Shown piece after piece: positions 9,622-19,653 of a DNA stretch of 64,000 nucleotides; the first letter of the stretch is position 1, and each line of letters opens with the position of its first letter. The notes under the pieces are model-generated. The model was not told where the DNA came from. It saw nothing but the letters and a program-made list of their open reading frames with translations, and ran no database searches. A program made the position numbers and the translations under genes. The stretch lies in assembly GCF_004011695.2 (NCBI RefSeq), contig NC_082425.1, positions 806,001-870,000 on the forward strand. The letters are read 5' to 3'. Source of the DNA: Ascochyta rabiei (taxonomy: Eukaryota; Ascomycota; Dothideomycetes; Pleosporales; Didymellaceae).

Positions 9622-10974
9622 ATGGCTAGAGGACAACGCAACCTCTGCTTAACCACTAGCAACGTAGAGGAGTTGCCCCCTTACAACAACCTTAGTTAGG
9701 AGCTAGATGCGCAACGCTGCAATAATATACCTAAGGTATCGCTGGCACCTATAGAGCTACTGCTTAACCTTCACATCAGGGGCAGGTTAGCTACCACAGC
9801 GGCAGGCATTGCAACGCCAGACGTCCTAACGCCACGCGTTACACAAATAGAGTTGCTATAGGCTTCTATCCTGTTATTACTAAAGGCACTTAATAAGGCA
9901 GAATTGTCTAGCGCCCCTAAATAAGAAATTAAAATCTAGTAGCAGCAATTTAACTAGGCAGTAGAGACCCTGCAGCGGACGCATGTCGGACCCACGCTGG
10001 GTAGCCACCGCCTAGCGTTTGACAAGGCAGGCAAGATAATGCAAGTCCTTAACAACGTCTAACCTAAGCCAAAACTTGGGACAGATAACAAGCCTCTATT
10101 AACCTAGCAGGTAGACTAGTAGATTAAGGACATAGACACAGCGTTCTAGTACGCTTAAGTAGTTAAAGACTCCGTAACCTGCACCTATTGGATTATGGGC
10201 ACTATCCACTATAGTGTCTATTAAGAATTAATCTAACAACGTATTAACGAGGGATTAATCTGAACCTGGGCCGACCTCTGCGCAGAGGAGGAGCAGCTTG
10301 TACAAGACCCAGTCTTCACTTGGTACAAGAACTACAATAAGTACTTCAACTATGAGTGGAAGGCCGACGATTCCGTCAACACCTTCCTAATGAAGTTGAA
10401 CAAGCGGAAGTCTCTACTGCCCTGCAACTTCGCTAAGTTTAACAACAGCACAGATAACTATAAGTTTAAGATAGCGTTTGTATGGAGCCTTACTCCCTAC
10501 AAACTCTAACATAAGATCCAGCGCAATAGCAGCCTGGAACACATCACTAAGTGGATAGAGTTTAAACAGGCCCTCCGTAACGCAGAGACCGCAACAGTCC
10601 CCTTAAACTCAAGCCTCTGGGCTGAAGGCAGCGGTTGAAACAAAAGACCTTACTCTTCTCCTAATAGGGGAGGATTTAAAAGGCACCACAGCCAGGCCTC
10701 AACCCCCTCCAGGAGCGACGCCGGAAAGCAGCCGGGAGACTCCCGGCCAGCAACCAATAACGCTAATTTGTTAGGCGGCAAGGGGTCCTATAGGGGCAAT
10801 TACCACCAACAATCTAATAGGGGTAGTTATTATCAGCAACGGGGCTATTAGAGAGGCCGCAGAGGTGGCAACTAACAGTCTAGTGGAAGCAACCAGGGAA
10901 ATGGGAAGCCCTAGTCGCCAACCTTTCCCACCTACAACTGGGGCCGGAAACTAAAGGGAAGCAGACCTGCATAG
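9622..10974 (+). pseudogene. gag pseudogene, copy B
   Basis: The frame opens at ATG 9622 and runs with RIP-type stops to about 10974. The first 640 bp are AT-rich and decayed. From about 10262 the sequence turns GC-rich and reads as a retrotransposon gag capsid (TWADLCAEEEQLV, then FLMKLNKRKSLLP). The C-terminal part has no CCHC zinc knuckle. Instead it has a Gly/Arg/Gln/Tyr-rich segment (GNYHQQSNRG, YYQQRGY, RGRRGG), which could bind RNA. Pol lies in a different frame (-1 relative to gag), so a -1 frameshift is possible but unproven. Confidence 0.7.
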
Positions 10975-13900
10975 CGGTCACTGTCTAGCTGATTGACTCT
11001 AAGGGCAACCCTAAAACTCTCCAGGCCCTGTACGACTCAGGCTTGGAACTGAACCTTATCGCCGCACAGGTAGCCATAGACCTAGGACTCAACCCGGCGG
11101 GGACTAACCAGCAACCGAACGCGGTGGTCCTAGACGATACAAAGCTGTCGTTAATTAAGCAGTACCAGTTAACGATGGTCTGCCACAACAGCAAGGGAAC
11201 ACCCAAAACGGTTAGGCTAACCAAATTCTGGTCTACACCATTTGTTGGGTACGACCTAGTATTGGGGTATCTATGGCTGGCTGAGGCAGACCCATGTATC
11301 CGTTTCTCCACAGGAACCTACGAGTGGTTCACTGACGACGTCGAGAGAGTCCAGCTGGTGACTGCCGAACAATTGTTCAGTGATCTGGAGCCAGGCGAGC
11401 AGCCATACCTGCTACAGCCCGAGAGTCTGGGCATGGGTGGTCCAGCGGACGTCCATCAGACGGACGCCGGACAGACGCCGGACGCGCCCCTCGCCGAATA
11501 GTCAAGGATTATGGCAGTGGGAATCGACGGCGGCCCCATCCCAGAAGATGACGCCCTAGATATGGAGGAGCTCAAGTATGTGCCAGAGCACCTCTATCAC
11601 AAGTGGTTTGCCTTCAGCAAACGGCAGACAAGTGTGTTGGCACTACACCAGGAGTATGATCACTCCATAGATATTAAGGCTGGTGCCAAGGTTCCTAACC
11701 TCCTGATCTATAACCTGTCCCGCCGAGAGCTGGATATACTCTGGGAATACCTCAAGGCGGCACAGGAGAAGGGCTGGATCCGCCCAAGCAAGTCGCCGGC
11801 GGGAGCCCCCATCCTGTTCGTCCCTAAACCTAATGGTACTATGAGACTGTGCGTCGATTACTAGGGATTAAACAAGATAACCATTAAGAACCGGTATCCT
11901 ATCCTACTGGTGAGCGAAATGATGGATCGACTGTTAAAAGCGAAGGTCTTCACTAAGCTGGATCTACGTGACGCCTATCACAGGCTCTAGATCAAGGAGG
12001 GCAATAAGTGGAAGACCGCGTTCAAGACGCGATACGGTCATTTCAAATACCTGGTTATGCCGTTCAGGCTGGCTAACGCACTAGCCACGTTCCAATCCTA
12101 TATCTACCGAGCCCTGGGAGGCTTACTAGATAGGATCTGCGTGGTGTACCTGGACGACATCCTTATCTATTCCCAGAACGAGGAGGACCACAACAAGCAC
12201 GTTGAGGAGGTCCTAGATCGTCTGGTTGAGTGGGGGATGTTCGCGAAGGCAAGCAAATATGTCTTCTCCAGTAAATTAGTAGAGTTTCTGGGATTTGTTA
12301 TTACCCTAGACAGTGTAGTAATAGACCCTAAGAGGGTCCGTACTATCACTAAATAGCCCAAACTATCTAGTTATAAGGATATTCAAGTGTTCTTAGGCTT
12401 TACTAACTTTTATTAGTAATTTATATTTAACTATTTAGGAATTGTTTAGCTGCTTATTGACTATATAACGGCCGCCCAGCGCCTAGAGAAGGACTGGGGG
12501 GTCCCTAGTTAAGAAGAGGGGGGGGCGAAACTAAAGAAGAGTTAGAAGGGACTAACAAAATAGTATAAACTATAGCACTAGCTAGAGGAAGCTTACACGG
12601 CGTTTCTTACAATTAGGGAGAAGTTTACAGGGGCCCTAGTGCTTTAGCACTTTAACCTAAACAAGCCTATTATTATTCTTACTAACACGTTAGATTTTGC
12701 TATAGCAGCTATCCTGTTACAACCCTAAACGTCTAACCTGGCTACAGAGCTTTACTAGAAGCCTGTAGCGTATTAGAGCTGGAAGTTTACAGGCCTATCT
12801 ATTAGATGGCACACCTACAATAAAGAACTGTCTGTAATTGTTAAAGCCTTTAGGCAATAGAGACACTATCTTAAACACGCTCTAGCAATAATTAGAGTAC
12901 TCTCAGATTATAACAACCTAAGGTACTTTATAATAATAAAGGAGCTCTCTCCTAAACAAGCCTAATAGGTAGAGGAGCTAGCAAGATTTGACTTTAAAGT
13001 TAAATATAAGCCAGGACCTAAAAACGCAGCAGACAGCCTATTAAGGCGTCCAGATTACGCATAAGGTCTTAAGGTTAGAGAACAGTAGGCCCTGTAGGAC
13101 GCCATGCTACCTACCTTATAATAGAAGCTTTAGATCTAAATAATTTATAAGTCTAGGGCTTAACACAATGTATAGGTAACATCTAGGCTTAACGTGCCTG
13201 TAGCAGACCCAGCAGGGGTCTAGCAACCACCCAAAGTCGTCCCTAAGGAATTCCACTGGCATCAGGTCGGCTATAGAGATTTGTCTCCTACAGATCCTAA
13301 TCCTCTATCTATTAACTAAAGTCAGGATCAGCCCGTTACTGAAGCCAGGGGACCGAACTTTAACGTCGCAGAAGCTCTCCTTTGTAGCCTAGACGGCAGA
13401 GTCAGTGCCCCTACAAACCTTGCAAACGAAGCCGCGCAAGGAGATTCTGCTTTTGCCCTAGATACACTAGCAATCCTAGCAGATTTTGTTAAGCAGGTCT
13501 AGCAACAGGACGTACTATACCCCAGAAAGCTGTCACTGACAACCAGGACAGATGGCGGAGCAAAGAAGGCACAACACCACTGGGAGGTTGACCCTAGTAG
13601 GACCTTACGCAGGAGTAGGAAAGTTTAGATTCCTAATAATATTACTCTGCGCTACACTATCCTATTAAGGAATTATAATAACCCTATAGGAGGTTACTAC
13701 AGCGTAGATAAGACTGCTAAAGTACTTAAGAAGAAGTACTATTAGCTAGGGCTGATAAAGGACGTACATTACTACATCTAAAGGTGTCCTACATGCTAAC
13801 TCTACAAAATTAGAAGGCACAAGCCGTAGGGCTTACTTACACCACTTCTAGTCCCTAATACTGCCTGGCGGCACTTCTCCCTTAACTTTATAACAGACCT

Positions 13901-14852
13901 ACTAAAGTTAATAGATGCTAAGGGGAACAAGTACAACGCTATACTGGTCCTTATAGACTAGTTTAGTAAGTACGTCTAGTACCTACCCTATACTAAGACA
14001 ATTACTGCCTAGCACCTAGCTAAACTGTTAATAGAACAGAGCTTCTTAAAGCAAGGACTACCAGATACGCTGCTGTCAGATCAAGGTTTAGTGTTTACTA
14101 GCCAATTTTGGTCTAATATTTGCTACTACCTAACAATTAACCACCAGCTCAGTACGGCGTTCCATCCCTAGACAGACGGGCAAACAGAGTGTTAGAATTA
14201 GGAGTTAGAGACGTACTTACGCATATACATAAACTACTAACAGGATAACTAGGTAGACCTTCTGCTATATACCAAGTACGCCTATAACTCTAAAGCTTAC
14301 TCTACACATAGAAAATCTCCTATTAAGGTCGCCTTTGGCACTAACCCTAAGGGATTTAACAGGATGCCTGATAAGCACTGGCTCTGAAAGCCCCTAGCTG
14401 TCTGGGACAAAGACGGAACCACGCTAGAGCTACGTAGGCAGGTCGCTAGACGCTTAGAGCGCTGGCACAACATATAGAGAACAGCAAAAGAGGCCTTAGA
14501 GTATATATAAAAGGGCAACACCTAGTAGTATAATATAAAGAGGTTAGAACAACACTTTACTAAGGGGGACTTAGTCCTCCTGCAGGCCAAGAACCTAATA
14601 ACAAGCCGTCCTTTAAAGAAGTTTGACGCTTGCTACCTTAGACCATTTGTGGTACTTAGGAAGATAGGAAAGCTGGCGTACAGGCTGAAGCTCCCCCTAT
14701 TAATAGACAGAGTGTACCCAGTGTTTAATGTATTATTACTTAAGCGCTAGAGGGAACCCCTAGAGAACAGCAGGTTTTAGCCAGGTCCTATCAGTATACC
14801 AGAAGACATTCTGCCTAGCGACAGGTATGAGGTCGAAGGTATACTGTCACAC
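10975..14852 (+). pseudogene. Gypsy pol pseudogene, copy B
   Basis: One frame runs across several single-codon stops. Protease: ALYDSGLELNLI at about 11025-11060. RT: starts near 11690, with CVDY and the active-site block VVYLDDILIY at about 12142-12175. RNase H follows (LTNTLDFAIAAILL, about 12670). The integrase zinc finger keeps its CPTC pair near 13790, although a His of the HHCC set now reads Tyr. The integrase core shows LIDQFSKY (with TAG for Q) and TAFHPQTDGQTE. The frame ends at GILSHRD (14852), where the chromodomain should begin; a deletion joins it directly to 3' sequence. 10262-12150 is GC-rich with few stops and 12350-14850 is AT-rich with many. Confidence 0.82.
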
Positions 14853-15254
14853 CGAGATTCACGTTGCAAACACAAACACGCTGGAGCCGGACCACGCTGC
14901 GCGAGAGTTCAGGCAAGGCGTCAGGCATGGCAAGGCTGACAGCTCACTGTCACAGGCCGGCATGTGGAGGAGATCCCCCGTGAATGAGCGAATCCCGCAG
15001 ACCAGTTCGCGCAGGAACAGGCTGCAGGAGCCGCTGGCGATCCTTTCGCGGACGTCACCGGTTAGGGACTCACTCACTTACTCACTTACCACTCAGGCCC
15101 TAGGGATTTCGATCCCTGGCACAAGGCACCTGACCACCTAGGGGGTTGCGGAGAGTATAAACAAAAACGTCCACACGCAGGGCAGACCCCGGCCCAGTGC
15201 CGGTCGCCACTCGCGAGACGCAGGGAGCGGATAGCCCCTACACGTCTGACGAAC
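14853..15254. other. GC-rich conserved 3' segment of Gypsy element (copy B)
   Basis: This is the counterpart of 3284-3695, nearly identical in inverse orientation. The join at about 14850-14854 uses a 2-4 bp microhomology (GG/GGTG on the minus strand). It removes about 1.06 kb that copy A keeps at 3696-4750: chromodomain, antisense ORF and TATA box. Confidence 0.7.
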
Positions 15255-15580
15255 GACAGTCACGCTCCCTACAGGTTTCAGAGCTAAGGGACGCTTCGGC
15301 GTTGACCTTTGTGACGTCTAACAGTCACGCTCCCCACAGGTTTTAGAGCCAAGGAACGCTTTGGCGTTGACCTTCGTGACGTCTAACAGTCACGCTCCCC
15401 ACAGGTTGAGCCAAAGGCCGCTTCAGCGTTGACCTTTGTGACGTCCAACAGTCACGCTCCCTACAGGTTTCAGAGCCAAGGAACGCTTCGGCGTTGACCT
15501 TCGTGACGTCTAACAGTCACGCTCCCCACAGGTTAAGCTAAAGGCCGCTTTAGCGATTGACCTTTGTAACGTTAGGTTTG
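15255..15580 (+). repeat. Five tandem 62-65-bp units (copy B)
   Basis: The block CAGTCACGCTCCC recurs at about 15256, 15322, 15386, 15448 and 15513. These are the same units as at 3088-3283 in copy A, where there are three. Confidence 0.8.
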
Positions 15581-15992
15581 AGCTACTGCTCACCTATTAA
15601 GCCATAGAGCTGACAATTACGGACTTAACCTAGGTTAAGACTCTAGCAAATAAGGAAGCGTTGTAACAATAGCGTAGCTGGCGTCTATAGGATTGCTCTT
15701 AACAGCTACCTAGCCTTACTTAATACAGGAAAACCTAGTTGCCTGGCAACACAGCAGTGCTGCCCTAGTAGGGCACTAAGGAAGCGTTGTAACAACAGTG
15801 TAGCTAGCATCTGTAGGATTGCTCTTAAAACAGCTACCTAGCCTTACTTAATGCTAGATAGTTACCCTAGGCTACACTACATTTCTCCTGCCTAAGTTTT
15901 TCCCTCTACAGGAGGTTTTTCTAGAGCTTAATAATGGCGCTAGGGATTCCCTAAAACGGTTTGGGACGAACCTTTAGAAGGGGGGGGGCTAT
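15581..15992 (+). other. 3' non-coding region and polypurine tract of copy B
   Basis: It contains the inverse of the paired 80-bp repeats of copy A and ends in AGAAGGGGGGGGG just before the 3' LTR. There is no coding content. Confidence 0.7.
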
Positions 15993-16185
15993 TGTTACAG
16001 GTGTTCTCCCTACAACAGGGGATACCTTGGACAGACCCCAGGCTAAGCCTGGAGACCCACCGACTAGTATATAATATCCACACACCTAAAGACTTATCTA
16101 TTAAGGATTTGTCTTATCTCTCAATATCACCTATTATTTCATCCCATATCGCTCTGCTCTATTGCCTGCCTACAGTGCCCTTACA
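15993..16185 (+). repeat. 3' LTR of copy B
   Basis: A 193-bp LTR, TGTTACAGG...CCCTTACA, directly preceded by a G-run polypurine tract. It differs from its own 5' LTR at about 16 positions by eye. Confidence 0.9.
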
Positions 16186-16548
16186 TTAATAAAGCAGGTA
16201 ACCTAGCTCTTACTAACTAGATTTTAAGCTACTAGCAACGCAAAATTCTAGATTATCTCTCTAGTAGGTAGTAAGTAATAAGTACTAAGTAACTCTATAT
16301 ACTTTATAAGCTCTATCTCCTATTATAGTGTTAAACGTTGCTAGTTAATGTCCTTAGTCTCCTAGGAGTCCTAAACGTGCTTGTGTCTCTAAGCTAGAGT
16401 TACGCAGTTAACGCTAAACCTAGTAGTAAAATGCTAATATACAAGTTTTTTGCCTAGTTTTAGCACATTAATTACTATAAGCGCTTTATTAATAGCTGCT
16501 ATAGTTGTTAAGTTATAACGCGTTAAAGTATAGTGTAGTTGTGATGAT
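16186..16548 (-). pseudogene. N-terminal part of pogo transposase (remnant)
   Basis: This AT-rich minus-strand remnant shows only short recognisable stretches. At its inner end (16186-16220) the frame reads as SK-x-x-VTCFIN. It joins directly to the start of 8370-9349 when that block is reversed, giving the usual 'W-v-x-x-F-i-x-r' region before the catalytic domain. The helix-turn-helix region further out is too degraded to read. Confidence 0.6.
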
Positions 16549-16590
16549 TCGGTCGTTGCGCGACTCTGGTCGTTGCGCGCACGGACACGG
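16549..16590 (-). repeat. Right terminal inverted repeat of the pogo element
   Basis: This is the partner of the 1727-1768 repeat, with one mismatch, and it is followed by TA at 16591-16592. It remains GC-rich although the adjoining interior is strongly AT-rich. Confidence 0.9.
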
Positions 16591-16592
16591 TA

Positions 16593-17548
16593 ATGTATCC
16601 GAGTCGCAGAGGTTGCAAAAGTCGCTCGAGGTTCGCGTGCCGTCCGATCAGCGGCGGTAATTGAACGACACTTAATGCCAGGACTGTGTGGGAAGTGTGT
16701 TCAGGCACGACCTTTCGACATCATGGGAAGAACCCCTTAGGCCTCCCACCACGCGCGTTGGAAGGCACAATTCGACAATCTGCTGCTTGTCTGCGCAAAG
16801 ATTAAGCTCAAGCCACTGGTGCCGGCCCCCAAATGTTGGAGCATGGCTATACAATCCCCGGCACTTACGCTTACTCGACCAAGTGCTGCTGTCCACTCAG
16901 AACATGCGTTCTAGATTGGCATCGTACAGATGAGGCTAGGTCAGGCTTGCAGAGAATATCGGAATATGCTGGTTGGCGACATGCTGACCAACGAACATGG
17001 GTCGCTGATATGAGTTTGTAAGACGTCGATGATTTGCAGCACTGCTTCGTTTGCAGTGGAGTCCGTAACTGAGACTGCTCCAAGGAAACAACTTTTGCGC
17101 TCACCAAATACCAACACGGGTCTGCCTTGATGATGGAAGCTCAGTGTCAGTGGATTTTGCAGTTTGCAATTTTCTTAATGCTGTGAGATGCATCCTACGA
17201 TCCTGGGTCTTAGTAGCGGCTTCTCTTCGGCATCTTCCGAGCCAATCAAAGCCCGTCAGAGCAGGGGTTGCACAGGGCTGAGTGAGTTTGCAGGTGCTAT
17301 TCTTGTCAATTTATGTGATCGTGCCTTGGTTGCGAGTTTGTCTTGTCGTACAGCCACACTTTATACCGATGTGGATGTCGAAAAGTGAGCGTTCAGGCCA
17401 TCCTTCATTGGAACATAAATTTGCATTACCACACCGGTGTAAAAAACCGGTGCGTAGGTATCTGATGCATCCCAAACGCCAACCATGATTTTTCTACCCG
17501 TCGCGCCATGACGGTGAGCAAAACAAAGACAGTACAACACAGCATAAC
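16593..17548. other. Intergenic: displaced promoter of the PAN gene and NOG1 3' flank
   Basis: This normal-composition DNA lies just outside the transposon. Before the insertion it would have joined directly to 1724, so it probably contains the native promoter of the minus-strand PAN-domain gene. It also holds the 3' UTR of NOG1. I see no supported ORF in it. Confidence 0.5.
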
Positions 17549-19653
17549 TCATCGCCTGGCTGTCTTTCCGATACCACGTTTTCCAGCAGTCTGCATGAAC
17601 GTTAGTGGTGATTGCGCGTAGATGGGATGATGCACTTACCAAATGCTTGATCAGAGATCCGGTCTGATGCCTGTCACCCTCACCCTGCCTGGCCATTCTG
17701 TTCATCTTCTTCTGCGATAGCTTGGCCAACTTCTCCGCCTTCGAGGCAGCCTCTTCGCTCGGAACACCATCTGTCCTCCTGTTGGTGCTCTGGCTACGTC
17801 CCCTCATCTTGGCCCTCTCGATGGCGTTCATGGGCTTGTCAATCTCCATAGCATCGCCGTCAGCTGCTGCAGCACGAGACCTGCTGCGTCCACGAGCCTC
17901 TTCCGCACGAGCTGCAATCTTTGATGTGTCGTGGCCAAGGCTCTCGAGGTGAGACTCCATCTTCGAAAGCTTGACAGCCTTCGCTGTCCTGGGAATGACA
18001 GCTCTGTTCTTGAGACTCTTGCGCATCTTTGCCTCGTTGCGGATGAGTTGCCTCTTCTCGCGGATAAGCTCTGCTTTGTACCTGATGTCTGCCTCTTCAG
18101 CATCCTCGAGGTCCTCTTCTGAGTCGTAGTAGCCCTCAGCCTCGAGCTTCTCCTCCTCAGCCTCGAGGGCCTCGAGCTTGGCCTCGATGTCGGGGTCAAT
18201 GAAGTCGTAGACGTTCTGGCCCTTGAACACCTCAGGAATGCGGTCGTGTTTCCACTCATCGTTCTCGAGCATGTAGTTCTTGCGGAGGTCGATGTTGTAG
18301 ACACCAGCTCCACCATCCTGCTCCTCCAGATCGCGCTCAAGGAGAATCCTCTCCGGGTCCTCCTTGTCGTACTTCTTCCGGTTGAGAGCTGCCTCCGGAA
18401 TGGAAGTCTCACGGGTAACACCACCCAGGGGTTGAGCAACGTGAATACGGCGAAGCAGCTCTCCAAGACGGCCAGACGGCTCACCAGCGCTGTTGGTGCC
18501 AGCCTTGAGCTTCTCTGCGTTACGGGCAGCAATCAAACGGTCGCAGACAGAGTTGCGCACTGCCATGACACCCTCCATGGTGTTGCACGAGAGCTCCAGC
18601 ATCTCTACTTCACCAGACTTTAGCATGCCCTGGAGCTGCTCTTGTGTCTCGGCGTCCAACTGATCTGGGCGCATAAGATCGATCTTGTTGATGACAATGG
18701 AAATCAGCTTGTTTGCGAACAGCGGCTTGATGTTGTTGAAGAGAGCAATCTGCGAGGCAACGGAGTAACCGCACTGCTCACTAAGATCCATGAAGTATAG
18801 GATGTGGGCGCGGAGATGAGCAATGGCACAGATAGACTGGTGCTCAATAGTGTTCATATCCTCGAGGGCGTGGTCGAGAATACCGGGTGTGTCGACTGCC
18901 TGGAATCGTAGCATCTTGTAATCGCTGTGCTCCTTGTCAGATGGGTTTCTAGTTGATCCTTAGGGTTGAACTTACAAGTGACCAACGTAGAGACTCTTGG
19001 TGGTGAAAGCATAGGGCTGTACCTCAACATCTGCACGCGAGATGTTCTTCAAGAACGAAGACTTGCCAACGTTGGGGAAACCAGAGATGACGAGTGTGCG
19101 CGTGTTGGGGTCGATCGAGGGGAGACGGCCCAAATGTTGCCTGACCTGCTCGAGGTAGACAAGCGGGTCCTTGAGCCTCTTGCAGATGGTGGCCATGCGA
19201 CCCAGGGCCGCCTTCTTCAGCTGCTTGCACTGGAACAGCGATTGTCCGTACTTCAGGAGACGGACATAGTCACGGGCAACAGTCTCGATCAGGGACTTGG
19301 CAGTCGACAGTTGACCAAGGGCAATGCGGAAGTGGTCTGCATCGTAGAGGGTGTTGAGCAAGTCGCGGTGGAATGGGTGAATATCCTGCAGGCGAGGGAA
19401 GGCCTCGATCGTTTGCGAGAGGCGTTCGGTGAAGGTCTCGGACGTGTACTTGACCTTACGTGTGTAGAAGGCTCGGATACGGCTGATCTTGAAGCCTGCA
19501 CGAATCTGCGTCTGTGTAAGTCTTGTGCGCCTGCGAAGAGTTGCGATCATGCCGTACCTGCGTAGGGAGACGCCTCTGGGTCCTGGACAAAACAATGTCC
19601 AGAAACTCCTGGCTCGTAGGCACAACGGGGATGTCTTTCCACTGGGTCTTCAT
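17549..19653 (-). CDS. NOG1: Nucleolar GTP-binding protein 1 (60S ribosome biogenesis)
   Basis: Four exons, complement of 17549-17590, 17640-18924, 18976-19505 and 19558-19653, encode 650 residues, close to yeast Nog1. The N-terminus ([20 protein letters not shown]) begins as the family does. The G domain shows G1 GFPNVGKSS at 174-182, DTPG from 220 and NKID at 288-291. A charged coiled-coil C-terminal half follows, ending in a basic tail (SLIKH...[11 protein letters not shown]). The last exon is only 14 codons; without splicing, the frame runs on into unrelated sequence to 17361. Nog1 is an Obg-related GTPase of pre-60S particles in the nucleolus and nucleus. Function is by family membership. 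Confidence 0.95.

Larger units (their letters stand above)
9350..16185 (+). mobile_element. Gypsy-type LTR retrotransposon, forward copy (copy B)
   Basis: The 6.8-kb copy has 193-bp LTRs at 9350-9542 and 15993-16185. Order: 5' LTR, gag, protease, RT, RNase H, integrase, abrupt loss of the chromodomain at 14852, repeat-rich 3' region, polypurine tract (about 15977-15992), 3' LTR. The protease-RT-RNase H-integrase order makes it Ty3/Gypsy. The flanking 5-mers are AGACA (9345-9349) and TTAAT (16186-16190). They do not match each other; each is the reverse complement of a flank of copy A. Autonomous activity is excluded by many stops. Confidence 0.88.
1727..16590 (-). mobile_element. Fot1/pogo-type DNA transposon enlarged by two nested Gypsy copies
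   Basis: The ends are 42-bp inverted repeats with one mismatch, and the element is flanked by TA on both sides (1725-1726 and 16591-16592). TA is the target of Tc1/mariner/pogo elements. Removing the two Gypsy insertions and one copy of each target duplication leaves about 2.1 kb, the usual size of Fot1-class elements. The remaining pieces encode a degraded DDE_1 transposase in three parts: C-terminus at 2100-2480 (minus), catalytic centre at 8370-9349 (plus) and N-terminal part at 16186-16548 (minus). The original orientation was minus. The coding remnant is full of TAG/TAA in place of Gln and Trp codons, as RIP leaves. Confidence 0.85.

Noticed and set aside
9622..14852. Possible recoding of TAG/TAA as Gln in the retrotransposon, because stops fall mostly at Gln positions
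   Set aside because: CpA-to-TpA RIP produces exactly this pattern (CAG to TAG, CAA to TAA). TGG-to-TAG and His-to-Tyr changes also occur, as RIP predicts, and the host genes use normal stops.
17361..17548. Unspliced C-terminal extension of the NOG1 frame
   Set aside because: GTAAGT at 17639 and CAG at 17591 give a 14-codon last exon restoring the conserved basic tail; the read-through sequence has no family similarity.
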